Below the pieces are notes generated by a model. It did no database searches and had not been told where the DNA came from. It saw only the letters and a list, made by a program, of their open reading frames with translations. 64,000 nucleotides of DNA. It comes from Symsagittifera roscoffensis (Eukaryota; Xenacoelomorpha; Acoela; Convolutidae). Shown here in pieces: positions 38,631-48,810 of this stretch; positions within the stretch are counted from its first letter, which is position 1, and the number at the start of each line of letters is the position of its first letter. The DNA lies in NCBI RefSeq assembly GCF_963678635.1, contig NC_087064.1, forward strand, positions 16,481,802-16,545,801, given 5' to 3'. Made by a program: the position numbers and the translations under genes.

Positions 38631-39593
38631 TTATAACAAGTCTCCAAACTCTTTGAAGAGGCATTCGGTCAATTTTTCTGCCAGCTGATAGTCTTCCTGT
38701 ACTAGAAAGGGGAAGTTAACGGGACCGAGATCCAAGCCATATTTGAGCTTCATGATCCTATTGGTAGCTGTGCGCAAGGTCAGCTTAAGATACCCTTCTG
38801 ATGAGATCATTCGGGTAGCATCAAACAATCGCCTTGCAAGTTCTTGAGCTTCATTTATTTCTCCACTCGAAAACAGAGACAGAAGCTCGCAATGTTTTTG
38901 ACAAAATAAATTCCCGGTCGCACAAATAAAGTGCTTGAAACCCAAAGCGCATGCTGCAAATATTTTTTCATCATTGCCAATTCCAACGTCAAGTTTCAGT
39001 TGAGTGAAAATCTCGAAAGCGTCGATGAAATTAGTTGAAGTATATTTGACGCCAACAAAATTTGGAATTTGAGCTTTAACTTCTTTCAAAATTGGGAGTA
39101 GATCGTTGAAAAACTGTGGGTTTGTGGCACCTTGAATGTTGTAAAGCATGAGGGGTGTATTTGGGAGGGCGTAGCTGACTCTGACCAAGTACTGCAGCAT
39201 GTGTTGAGGGGTTTGGGGTGAGTGGTGGGGGAAGGAGGGGAAGGTGACTGCCACTGCACTTGCCCCCCTCTCGGTCGCATGTGTTCCCAGTGCCACCAGA
39301 TCCTCCCACACGGGGCTGCCAATGTGAACAATGACGTGTTCGAATTTGTTTGTCACTGATGGGGTCAGCCATGCCTCCTGTATACGCAGTCGCTCCCCCA
39401 CACTCAACACCGAGAAGTCCCCCGTCGTCCCGCAAACAAATACGCCGCGAGCTCCGTTGCTGCTCAGATAATCGGCGTACCTTTCGATTTTAGAACAATC
39501 GATTTCCACAGTACCTGGTTGATTCTCAGATTCTGTTTTGTAAGTTGCTAGAACGGCAACATTTAACCCTTGCATATGCGTGTATGGCTTCAT
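38631..39593 (-). CDS. N-acetylneuraminate lyase-like aldolase (copy A, 320 aa)
   Basis: Intronless frame, 320 residues, the usual length for animal N-acetylneuraminate pyruvate-lyase, a TIM-barrel class I aldolase of the DHDPS/NAL family that splits sialic acid to pyruvate and N-acetylmannosamine in the cytosol. Visible motifs: VFVCGTTGDFSVLSVGER (residues 51-68, the substrate carboxylate-binding GTTG loop), LMLYNIQG (Tyr151, expected catalytic tyrosine) and VGVKYTS (Lys183, expected Schiff-base lysine). The Tyr motif lacks the usual following proline and the loop has D where E is common, so substrate may differ. Residues about 39-157 are almost identical to copy B at the DNA level while both ends have diverged. 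The Met at 39593 gives a natural start; no signal peptide. The tail GDLL ends the frame. Confidence 0.85.
   Translation of the reverse strand: MKPYTHMQGLNVAVLATYKTESENQPGTVEIDCSKIERYADYLSSNGARGVFVCGTTGDFSVLSVGERLRIQEAWLTPSVTNKFEHVIVHIGSPVWEDLVALGTHATERGASAVAVTFPSFPHHSPQTPQHMLQYLVRVSYALPNTPLMLYNIQGATNPQFFNDLLPILKEVKAQIPNFVGVKYTSTNFIDAFEIFTQLKLDVGIGNDEKIFAACALGFKHFICATGNLFCQKHCELLSLFSSGEINEAQELARRLFDATRMISSEGYLKLTLRTATNRIMKLKYGLDLGPVNFPFLVQEDYQLAEKLTECLFKEFGDLL
39123..39479 (-). repeat. Conversion tract shared with lyase copy B
   Basis: This 357-bp segment is the reverse complement of 41495-41851 with only about five mismatches seen, and its G+C is much higher than that of the rest of the gene. 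Identity drops abruptly at both borders. Confidence 0.85.
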
Positions 39594-40199
39594 AATGGGT
39601 TTATTTCAACCGAGATGAAATTCTGATTTCGATGCAACTTGGAATACTGATCAGAAAAACTGGACTGGCTATTGTGTAAATGAAAGTTTCCTATTCAGTG
39701 GATTTCGAACTTGACCAATTGATAGCTTATCTGGTTTCCTGGTTTCTTGTCAGTTATACTTAGCTTTTGACCGATTGTTTGCCATTAGCGTGATTGCATC
39801 GAGGCCTTGTTAAATTAGAATGATAAGGTATCATAAGTGTGCTGTGAGCTGAATTTCTTGTTACTTAACATCATGTATAAATGTTTTGTTTTGTGTTAAC
39901 TAACAGGTACTGAGAAATTCATAACCCTATTAAAATTATTTAGGATTAATATCATCAGCATCATCGTTTTTTTTTTTCTGGCATGAATTACTTTTTTTTC
40001 AAAGATTTTGATCAAGGAGAACCATTAGAGCGCGCTTTTGATTGAAGAACATGAAGTTTAATTAAAACATTTAATTTTCACATTGTAGGTGACCATTTTT
40101 CTTCTCAAACTTGACATCGTGCCAGTTCATTCGGGCGATGTGTTTTTCGTGCTTGGGGGGGGGGGGGTGGGGTGGTGAAGCAATGAGCTTAGATTACCT

Positions 40200-40460
40200 T
40201 AGAAATGGGTAATTTTTAAGCTACGGGGGTTTAGCGCGCGCCGAAAAAACGCAATTTTTTGGTCAAACATTTTCAATAAATGCCCTAAAACGCTTTTTTT
40301 GGCTTGTTTTTCTTAAATTTGTGGCCGAAACAGTGTCTTTTTACTGATTTGGGAGAGCTCAGAAAATCATTTTGGTCGACCAAAAAAAGTCGACAAAATT
40401 ATTGAACATTTTTTTAAAATCCTCCCTTTGAGAAAATCTTTGATCCGCCCCAGATTGCAA
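40200..40460 (-). repeat. SINE-like repeat R3 copy
   Basis: GGTCAAACATTTTCAATAAATG, GATTTGGGAGAGCTC and GGTCGACC, ending CTTTGATCCGCCCC, match 14713-15005 in the same orientation. The GGTCGACC part is palindromic. The tRNA-like head is not seen. Confidence 0.55.
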
Positions 40461-40654
40461 TGCATCCTCATATTATCACATTGAAGCCTTTTTGAGTGTT
40501 GATTTGAGCTACAAATAAAAACGATTTTGGTCCTCCGAGTGTCGAGAAAATACGGTTGGAATTTTTCCCGACTTTGTTGATTGGCAATACTAATTATTTT
40601 GCGATTTACCATTTTAAGCATTTCAAGAGACTAAGTTATGTATGATGATGTATC

Positions 40655-41110
40655 TTGATTAAATTTTTGTTCCGACCATATGAAAATGAGGAACTTTGTA
40701 TTCCGGTGTGTTTCAGGTTTTGTTTCTTTTTTTTGATGTTCTCGCAAAATCAGGTTCCGCAAATAATATCGGAATGGGTCGACTGATATATCATAATAAA
40801 GCCCTTATAGAACCCATGTTGAGAAAAACAGGTTTTTTTTTGAGTTTTATTCCAATTTTGAGCGAGTGAAGCGATCGAGTAACGTTCGTTACTAATAAAT
40901 ATTGGCCATTCAGGCTAAAAAAAACTTGATTTTACTAAAAATAAAATCAGCTTTGAAAGCTTCATGAAGCGCTCTCTTGGCCATAAAAATTTTATGCAAA
41001 TTTAATTTTTTTTTGTGCAAAACAAGAAAAAATTTAAGAAACTTTTTTTTTCATTTTTTTTTTCATTTTTTTGTTTTTTACTTTTTGAAGACAATTGTTG
41101 TTTTTTATGC
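40655..41110 (+). repeat. Dispersed repeat family R4 copy
   Basis: GAACTTTGTATTCCGG, CAAAATCAGGTTCCGCAAAT, CTGATATATCATAATAAAGC, AAGCGATCGAGTAACGTTC and GAAAGCTTCATGAAGC follow the order seen at 26160-26600. It ends in long T-runs. Confidence 0.6.
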
Positions 41111-41350
41111 CTATTTCGCTAACTTTCTAAATGTTCTATAATCCCCTCACGAAAATGTAACGACGCTATTTAAAAAAAAACTCATAAAAACATAACTATT
41201 TTCCTTGAAAATGTCTTTAATAATTCTGATTGTATTCTTATCGAGCTGTCAAAGACTTAGAAATGTGTCAAGGTTGTTCTCACTTTTTTTTTTCGATTCG
41301 ACAAAATTGAGTTTTTTCAGTTTACTAATGCTCGCTTAAGATTGTATTTT

Positions 41351-42364
41351 ATGACTACACCAAACGCTACAATGTCGACAGAAAAGCCAGATTTATATTT
41401 GAAACCGATCGAAGGATTAATTGTTGCAACGCTGAACCCGCATAGTTTAAATGAAACAGGAGGAACGGTTTTGGACTTCGCATGTGTTGAGCAATACGCC
41501 GATTATCTGAGCAGCAACGGGGCTCGCGGCGTATTTGTTTGCGGGACGACGGGGGACTTCTCGGTGTTGAGTGTGGGGGAGCGACTGCGTATACAGGAGG
41601 CATGGCTGACCCCATCAGTGACAAACAAATTCGAACACGTCATTGTTCACATTGGCAGCCCCGTGTGGGAGGATCTGGTGGCACTGGGAACACATGCGAC
41701 CGAGAGGGGGGCAAGTGCAGTGGCAGTCACCTTCCCCTCCTTCCCCCACCACTCACCGCAAACCCCTCAACACATGCTGCAGTACTTGGTCAGAGTCAGC
41801 CACGCCCTCCCAAATACACCCCTCATGCTGTACAACATTCAAGGTGCCACACCCCCACAATGTTTTACTAAATTTTGCGACTTCCTTAAAATATTGACTG
41901 AATCAGAGGAAGTCCCAAATTTGAGAGCTGTGAAGTACACCTCGGCAAATTTCATCGATGCATTTGAAATTCAGAACTCTTTTGACAATATTCAAGTTTG
42001 TTTCGGCTGTGATGAAATGATATTTCCAGTACAAGTCGCTGGATTGAAATCGTTCATCGGGTCTACGTACAATATTTTTGGACGCAGCTGTACTGCAATG
42101 TGTAAGTTAGTCAAAGAATCTAAAATTGACGAAGCGAGAAAAATCTACCAGCAGGTATTCGAGGCAATTCGCCTTTTGACCTCGGAAGGATTTTTTATGC
42201 TGAATTTGAGAGTCACTACCAACAAGCTTGTGCAATACCGTAAGAAGCAATTTTCTTTGGGAAATATTACTAAATTTAATTTTACAACCAGCGAAGATGT
42301 AAATATAGCAGAAAAACTGTCCGATAGAGTGTTAAAAAATTACATGGACATTCTGAATTTATAG
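41351..42364 (+). CDS. N-acetylneuraminate lyase-like aldolase (copy B, 337 aa)
   Basis: Same family as copy A, divergently oriented. I chose the ATG at 41351 (MTTPNATMSTEK). The frame is open further upstream through a possible acceptor TTTTTTCAG at 41312-41320, so an upstream exon is possible. Motifs: VFVCGTTGDFSVLS (about residues 61-74), LMLYNIQG (Tyr161) and RAVKYTS (Lys195). The N- and C-terminal thirds differ strongly from copy A (only scattered identity), while residues about 49-167 are nearly identical because of the shared 357-bp tract. Both copies keep the lysine, so both could be active class I aldolases. The lack of introns over the whole frame, in a genome with large introns, suggests that at least one copy arose by retroposition. 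Confidence 0.85.
   Translation: MTTPNATMSTEKPDLYLKPIEGLIVATLNPHSLNETGGTVLDFACVEQYADYLSSNGARGVFVCGTTGDFSVLSVGERLRIQEAWLTPSVTNKFEHVIVHIGSPVWEDLVALGTHATERGASAVAVTFPSFPHHSPQTPQHMLQYLVRVSHALPNTPLMLYNIQGATPPQCFTKFCDFLKILTESEEVPNLRAVKYTSANFIDAFEIQNSFDNIQVCFGCDEMIFPVQVAGLKSFIGSTYNIFGRSCTAMCKLVKESKIDEARKIYQQVFEAIRLLTSEGFFMLNLRVTTNKLVQYRKKQFSLGNITKFNFTTSEDVNIAEKLSDRVLKNYMDILNL
41495..41851 (+). repeat. Conversion tract shared with lyase copy A
   Basis: From TACGCCGATTATCTGAGC to CAAGGTGCCACA this is the reverse complement of 39123-39479, with about five mismatches (for example GGG/GGA, CCG/CCC, CAC/TAC). It is G+C-rich compared with the AT-rich ends of the gene. Confidence 0.85.
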
Positions 42365-42426
42365 ACTCAATTTTGCATGTTTTAATAGTCAAATATTATT
42401 GTTGTAACTTATGTTCTTTTTTTTTG

Positions 42427-42900
42427 TTCCGACTTCCGAAGACAATGGAATATTCATGCTCGGTGTGCTTTTTTATTCAGTCAGTTTTCGCCGATCGAAA
42501 TAATAGTTTTCGACAAAAAAATATACCCTCTTGAAGATATCGACTTCCTGAGTCCAAATTAAAAAAGATTTTTACCCCCGATCATTTTATATAATTCTGG
42601 GTGTTCGAAAACTGCCAAATTGGCCATGTTCTGGACTAAATTATGCGCTCTTCGAAGAATTTAATCATATTGCTGAGATCGTAACGAGAATTGTTTATGC
42701 GTGGCGAGTTATCCCGCAAAACAAAATCGTTCAAAATTGAATTGAGGCTAGCCAATTGGTCGTTTTAAATTCGTACGGCTCAAAATTTTACACCCTGATT
42801 TCACAGGTTTTCTTTTCCCAAAAACTATTCGATATGAATTAAGGGACAGTCTGAACATTCAGGGCTTTACCTTGATATAGGTGCATTCTTGTTTTTTATC
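42427..42900 (-). repeat. MITE-like repeat R5 copy
   Basis: It reads GTTCCGACTTCCGAAG, then CATGCTCGGTGTGC and TCAGTTTTCGCCGATCG, and ends GAACATTCAGGGCTTTACCT, the reverse complement of the R5 pattern. Diverged but colinear with 48355-48810. Confidence 0.55.
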
Positions 42901-43127
42901 TAAAATACTTTAACTAAAATCATCCACCTGCAATACAGTTTTAACCTACACAACATTTCTGCATCTTAAAAGGAATGCGGAGGACTTTTTTCATTTTATG
43001 ATCCCAAAAGGAGGAAGGAAACTTGATCTTCATTTTTTCTTCCAATAGTAAGTTTATGAAATGGTAGACATATCTAATTGAACTATTTTAGCAAAAATTG
43101 ATTTTAATAGAGAGGGTATATGATAAC

Positions 43128-43350
43128 AAGACTGCTCGTATGTCATAACAAATACCTGAATGTTCCGACTGCCCTGTAGCTGGTCTTGAATCGAACTGTC
43201 CCTTTAACTAGTATCGTTTTTGTTAAGTAAAATTTTGTACTGCCAATATCAAATATAAGGGCTAAAATTCAATGTTGAACGATTAATTCAATTCAATTTG
43301 GAACGATTAATAGTGCGGTTAATTTGCCACGCATAACTTTTTCGCGTGTT
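43128..43350 (+). repeat. MITE-like repeat R5, partial copy
   Basis: CAAGACTGCTCGTATGTC, then CTGAATGTTCCGACTGCC, and later TTGGAACGATTAATAGTGCG match the first half of R5; the second half is missing. Confidence 0.5.
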
Positions 43351-43555
43351 GAAAGTATTATTCGAGCAGCGCTGCCATCTGCAATTTAGTTTAGTGCAAG
43401 CATACTTGCTCGGCAATTCGAAAATTTCTGGATCAATATCCATACGTTGCTAACTACTTTCTCCGTAAAATTAGGCAGAAAATAAAAAAAACTTTTCAGA
43501 AAATAAAAAAACCTTTTCAGTCATATATGTTCCCCACTTTTTTCTAAAGTCAAAT

Positions 43556-43760
43556 CAACAAGGTCGCACGTATATCAGGAGAGCCGTGAATAATCCGTCT
43601 GCCGCTTAATTGGTCTCAAGTGTTTTGTATTGAAGAATCTCCAGTAATCCAGGTAATTATACGATCAGTTAGCTTGCCGCAATCAAATTTGGAACGCTTT
43701 TGAGTGCGGGATAATTCGTCTCGCATAAATAGTTAGCATTAACGTCATTCATAAGATCTT
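43556..43760 (+). repeat. MITE-like repeat R5, diverged partial copy
   Basis: CAAGGTCGCACGTATATCAG, GTGAATAATCCGTCTGCCGC and TTTGGAACGCTTTTGAGTGC correspond in order to the start and middle of R5. Divergence is high. Confidence 0.4.
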
Positions 43761-43794
43761 CGAAGCGCGCATAAGAATGTATAAAACATGGCCC

Positions 43795-44655
43795 AGTTGG
43801 CAGTTTTCTTAAATGAAGTCCCATTTATACCAAAGTTCATTTGTACCAAAATGAAAAATTGGTCTAATTTGTGCCAACATTATTCAAGTCGATTTCTGAA
43901 TGGTCGAATTGTGAGCCAACGAATTATTACATTAATTTTCTACTGTTCAAAAAGAAGAAAACGAAGCTGCAGAATAGTGACCCCGCAATGGTGCCAACGG
44001 GCTGCGAACTTGCCAACAGAGGGTAGGACTCTATACGAAAATAAGGGGTCTAGGACAACAAGCCGACGAGACTTCAAGCCGAAGGGAACTCAGGCCGAAA
44101 CTTAAACAGATATAAACCTCAAAACAATTTTGTTCCATCTGTAATTTAGGCCATAATGGCTCAAGTTAAGGCCATAATGATCTATAGGCCATAATGATTT
44201 TTAGGCTATAATGAATTTATGGATTTTTAAATGAATAAATTATAAATATAAAAAGCGCCTCCAACAATGTTTTACGTTTTACCGTTCTTAATCATCAATT
44301 AGAGGCTTATATTTCATGAAAAAAAAACCAAAAACTGGTGAAGAAAGGTCATGAAATTGAGTAAGTTTTCAGACCAGTCTTCAACTCAATCTTATTTAAT
44401 GACTTTTGAGAATAATTTCGGCTTGCAGTCCCTAATTTTACGTTTCGGCTTGAAGGCTCGTCCGCTTGATGTCCCGTACCCGAACGTAAGAGCCAGTTAT
44501 GGCGCAACGCGCGCGTAGCGCGCCCACTGGCGACCGTAAACCAAGAGCTTAAAATAGTCGGCTTAGTAATCTTTGGCCAATTGAATATTTGGTACCAACT
44601 TGATTGATTTTTTATTTTGGTACAAATAGGACTGATTTATCATTTTGGTACTTGT
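43795..44655. mobile_element. Fold-back transposon with GC-rich core and a nested fold-back
   Basis: The outer arms carry repeated TTTGTACCAAAATGA-type motifs: left at 43835-43880, inverted at 44590-44655 (TCATTTTGGTAC). Inside is a core made of part A (43977-44040, GAACTTGCCAACAGAGGGTA) and part B (44492-44540, GCGCGCGTAGCGCGCCC). The same A and B lie side by side, inverted, in the element at 49731-50119. Here they are separated by a second fold-back insertion (44047-44482). No coding capacity. Confidence 0.7.
44047..44482. mobile_element. Fold-back element nested in the 43.8-kb fold-back
   Basis: The left arm TAGGACAACAAGCCGACGAG then ACTTCAAGCCGAAG is mirrored on the right by CGGCTTGAAGGCTCGTCCGC then TTGATGTCCC. 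Arms contain repeated CAAGCCGAA/GGCCGAAAC motifs. The centre has four GGCCATAATG-type repeats (44150-44215). CGAAAATAAG (44037-44046) and CGAACGTAAG (44483-44492) flank it and may be a decayed target duplication. Confidence 0.65.
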
Positions 44656-44839
44656 GAATACCCACTTTTTCTAACTCTCAGAATTTGACAAAAAAAAGGT
44701 GCGGAGTTAAATTATCTTATATCATTCGAACTCAGGTAGTTGATATATTCAGTAGGGTATAGAACATGTTTCGTTTTTATCATTTTGATCGGCTGGATTG
44801 GTCTGTATAAAAAACATGCCAAGCATTTTTATTTTCCTC

Positions 44840-45370
44840 ACTTACTTCGAAAGTCGGAAAAACAAGACTGCCTGAATGTTCTATATGCCCTTCCAAGTAT
44901 CTGAAGTAGTTTTGGTTAAAAAAGATAAATTTCAAAAACATTTTACTTAAAATTTCATTTTTTTGCAAGTCTTTAACGATGTCAAATACTAAGTGATATA
45001 TTTTGGTTAGAACAGCGCGTTATTTGGGCCAATTAATTAGCTCAATTCATTCCGGATTAATTTTGAGAAGGCTTAATTTGCTGCTTACGCAGCGCGTTGA
45101 TAGAAAACTGGTAAATAGCGCTTTAATTATCGCACATTGGGCAAAGTAGTCCCGAATTGAAAGCCTCATTACCTATGAAAAATGATCAGAGACAAAATTT
45201 GGTTTTTAATTTTGAGCTAAGGTCATCAATATTTGTCAGAATAAGTAAAAAAAAATTTCGCAAAAATTGCTGATCAAGTAATCGAATTTCGTCTGAAGAA
45301 AAATCATCCCGATCGGAAATGATCCGTCACTTTACCGCAAAAACATCTTTGCACTTTTTTGCGGTAAAAA
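44840..45370 (+). repeat. MITE-like repeat R5 copy
   Basis: CGAAAGTCGGAAAAACAAGACTGCC start, GAATGTTCTATATGCCC, a TTAATTTGCTG/GCGCGTTGA middle, CCTATGAAAAATGATCAG and a GTCTGAAGAAAAATCATCCC end, colinear with 36517-37045. The next copy (45485-46010) is inverted relative to it. Confidence 0.6.
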
Positions 45371-45484
45371 TTTAGAAATTTTTTTTAATACGCCCACAAC
45401 CTCGCGAAACTAGTAGATCAGCCGTTGGCCTGGAAAATAGTTGCATTGCAACTGGAGGTTCAGACTTTGAAAGTAAATCATAAT

Positions 45485-46010
45485 TGTTCCGATTTTCGAT
45501 ACAAAAGTAACGGTATATTTGTGCTCGGGGTGGGTTTTATTCCTTCAGACAAATTTCGACTTTTTAACTAGTCATTTTTGACGGAGTTTTTTTATATCAT
45601 TCGAAAGCTATTGTTGTCCTGAGCTTAAATTTGAAAAGATATTTCACCTGTGACCATTTTTCGTAAAGTTATGGGGGTTTAACGATTGCCATTTTGGCCA
45701 ATTTGGAACAATTAACGCGCGATATATTTCGCGCGAAAGCGGGGCTTTAATCCGCCTTAGAAATCGTTCCAAAATGGTTCAAGAAAGCTTATATGTCATA
45801 ATTGATATAATAATATGAGCGAAATCTATCTATTTGTACTTTATATGGCGTGTGGGGGGATGATTTCCATAAAAAAATTCAAATTTTAGAAAAAAAAAAT
45901 TCATTTTATTTTATTATATTTAATTTTTTTTGTTATTACTGCTCATGAAACCTCAAAAGGCATTCGGAACATTCAGGGCTTCGCCCTGATACGACCAGTC
46001 TTGTTTTATT
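45485..46010 (-). repeat. MITE-like repeat R5 copy
   Basis: The reverse complement of 36517-37045 almost throughout: TTGTGCTCGGGGTGGGTTTT, TTCACCTGTGACCATTTTTC, CGCGCGATATATTTCGCGCG, AACATTCAGGGCTTCGCCCT and GATACGACCAGTCTTG. It is the closest pair in the family. Confidence 0.7.
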
Positions 46011-48060
46011 TTTATACTTTTGCGGCCGTCACTTTAGAAACTACGCCGCTTTAATCGCTCTGTTGACATCTAAAATGCCAAAAAAGACCAAGTGAACAAA
46101 TGGTCATTGTCTGTGAACAAAAATCAAATCTGCTTGTGCTCAGATGTAAAATAATTACGAAGCTAGATAAATTTACATGAATAAACGACTGGTGTGCTGC
46201 ATAAAATTTGAGAAGGTGCTGTATGCTGAAAATACTACCAGTATTTTTTGAGCTTTGAACTAAAGCAACCTCAGTTATTGACATGTTTTAAACCAAATTA
46301 AGAAGCTGGTTCTAAACTATACAACAAATTTGTCGATTTGCGTAAATAATTCCGTTGATCACACTCGATTAAGTCATTGAGTTATTTTTAGCGTCATCTT
46401 TCTTGCATACATATTATTATTTCCTTTTCATAATTTTTAGTCTATTCTGGTATAATTTACAATAAATACCATCATGTGTCGCAAGACTGTTCACATACGT
46501 GAAACAGAACGTTAGGTGTTCAGATATCCGTATTTTGTCCTTTGTTTTAGTCATTCGATCAAAAGGTTTGCCAATAAAAGAGAAAGCTAAAAAAATTACC
46601 TAGATCAGATCTCAGCTTAAGTTTCCGTTTACAATCTACCGTAATTAAAATATGCCTTTCCTGGAATGGTTAGCAAGTCTTGGCGAAGTTTGCAGGGCAG
46701 AACGAAATTCAGTCTGCTCGAAACGGAAATGCTTATTTGTTTCATCCTCCGAAGAAAAACCAACTAAAGCTGACTGTATGGCTTCGACAAGTGACAAGAA
46801 AATTTCTACATTATCAAATCAGCTACCTAAAAGAAACTGGGACGATAATGTAATATGGTACATTTATTAGACTTTAGCTGCAATTTGATGTCCGTTATTT
46901 TGTTTTTTAGTTTTTAATCAATAGCGTTGCAGAATAGATTTAATGTAGTTTTCAAACGTTTTGTTTCCAAGACGATTACAAAAAAGCATAGAAAAGTAAG
47001 GATCCTGTAGTTTCAATTGTTGATTAAGCAATTGTCAGACCACCAAATTCTCTGAAACACTGTTCCGTTTTTTTTAACTCAAACTGATCGACTGCAAAAG
47101 GCACGTCGGATGTCGCCAAGCTGTATATCATAACTTATGCCAGTAGAGCTAGTAATCGGGTCAAAAATTTCCATTTCGATTCTGTTTTTATGGGTGGTTT
47201 CGAAAATTGGACTTCCGCTACAATACCATTTTTGGAGACTTATGTGACTTTTTTTCCTTTATGAAAGCAATTAGCATACTACTCGCAATATTCTACACTT
47301 TTTCTGGTTTTAACAGCGTGGACTGAGATGCCGAGATAACAAAATAGCCGACGTCTAAATAGCTTCGGATTGAATAGAAAACGGCTGATACTGATAGAAA
47401 AGCGTCATCAACTTTTGAAATGTCTTCAAACTCCAAAAATGTATAGATGACTGCGGTGCCAAAATGAAACCACGGGTACTCGTTTAGAAATTTAGTCCCG
47501 TGCTTTTTGAGGAGTCTTATTTAAAAAAACTAGCTTAGAAGAGTGGTACCACTGAAACATTTAAAATCTAGGCGGAAAGTAATTTTAAATTAGTTGGCTG
47601 CTGAAAATATACTGTTATATCGAAATACTGTGCTACAGGCAAGGCGAACCTGCTATTACTTGTGCTTTTTGGGATATTAGTATGATGGGATATTTGTATG
47701 ATTTTGTTTCTGATTTAAAAAAAAATCTCAAATTTCAAAAAATGCAAACAAAAAATTTAGGTCAGTAACTGCTTGATTTTATTGCAAATGGATGAAAGAT
47801 ACCTTTTTTCGTTATTCACGCTTAGACTCTTCTTTCACCCTCACCTCCGCTAAAAAAAAATTGAACAAATGAAAAACTATTTATATTTTTTTTGCCAGTG
47901 ATGTTTTTGCTTGATTGTGCATGTTTAACCAAAATCGCTACTAAAATGGTATCTACTTAAAACTCTGCACCCCTATGAATAAATACAGTAAATCAGTACT
48001 GAGCTTTCTATTAAGAATTCTAATTTTGCTGCATTCTGATTGGTCGAAAATTCGACTAAG
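46011..48060. other. Intergenic DNA, one small uncertain open frame
   Basis: AT-rich DNA with no recognised repeat or domain, apart from the frame at 46652-46870 listed separately. A second short frame on the minus strand (46051-46284) has no coding signature. Confidence 0.4.
46652..46870 (+). CDS. Uncertain small protein or first exon (72 aa)
   Basis: I do not recognise this frame. It starts MPFLEWLASLGEVCRAE, has four Cys and many Lys/Ser, and does not overlap a dispersed repeat. Codon use is balanced compared with the flanking AT-rich DNA. It could be a small gene, a first exon or chance. There is no signal peptide and no membrane span. Confidence 0.2.
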   Translation: MPFLEWLASLGEVCRAERNSVCSKRKCLFVSSSEEKPTKADCMASTSDKKISTLSNQLPKRNWDDNVIWYIY

Positions 48061-48065
48061 TTAAC

Positions 48066-48119
48066 CTATTTAACAATCTCCCCCTTTTCTGAAAATGGGG
48101 GAGGGGGATATTGTTAAGT
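48066..48119. repeat. Strong hairpin with C-run and G-run arms
   Basis: TTTAACAATCTCCCCCTTTT is mirrored by GGGGGAGGGGGATATTGTTA with a six-base loop region, giving an arm of about 20 bp with few mismatches. The G side could also form other G-rich structures. It sits between R5 copies and may be the tip of a small fold-back element. Confidence 0.65.
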
Positions 48120-48354
48120 AGATCCCCAAAATGGTATCAATACATCAATCGTTTGGTTTTAGGCTTGTTTTTGCGTGCAAACAGAAATCGCGATTTTTAA
48201 GTTGCACTGACATGTTTCATCTTTTTTCCCAGAGTTTAGAAAAATAGGACCAAAACACTTTTTGCTCTTTAGAGTTTTTTATAACAAAAAAATTCGAAAG
48301 TCACACACTGTTTTGTTTTAGTGTCAATTAATTGAAAAATAATATTTCTTTTAC

Positions 48355-48810
48355 TATTGTTCTGACTTTCGAGGAAAACGGAAAATTAATGTTTGGGGTC
48401 GTTTTTTATTCATTCAGTTTTCGGCGATCAAAATATAACTTTTTAACGTAAAGTTTTTGTACTCCCATTGAAGATATCCACTCCGTGAAGTCAAATTAAA
48501 AAAGATATTTTACCTCCAATCATTTTTTGCAAAGATTTAGTAGTTTGAAATTGGCAATTTGTCCATGCGCTGGACTAATTGATAGGCGTTTTGAAGATTT
48601 TATTTATAATGCTGAAAGCGTAACGCGAATAACTTATGCGTGGCGAGGTATCCCACACTACAAAATTGTTTCAAAATGAATTGAGACTAGTAATTGGTCG
48701 TATTAATTTCGTATGACTCAAGTTTTTACTATTTATCTTTGATTTTGTCCTAAAGTTATAGTTCTTCACTATTCGATATGGATTAAGGGGCAGTCAGAAA
48801 ATTCAGGCAA
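48355..48810 (-). repeat. MITE-like repeat R5 copy
   Basis: GTTCTGACTTTCGAGGAAAA, GTTTGGGGTCGTTTTTTATT, TCAGTTTTCGGCGATC, CGTGGCGAGGTATCCCAC and GGGGCAGTCAGAAAATTCAG follow the same order as 42427-42900. It is diverged. Confidence 0.55.

Larger units (their letters stand above)
39594..41320. other. Spacer between the two inverted lyase genes
   Basis: About 1.7 kb with no gene. It includes a run of 13 G at 40155-40167, an R3 SINE-like copy and an R4 copy, listed separately. Both lyase promoters must lie here if the genes are independently transcribed. Confidence 0.5.

Noticed and set aside
39076-39435. Second minus-strand frame of 119 codons overlapping lyase copy A, with a counterpart at 41539-41871
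   Set aside because: It is an out-of-frame reading of the GC-rich conversion tract, so both copies show it. No independent domain was recognised.
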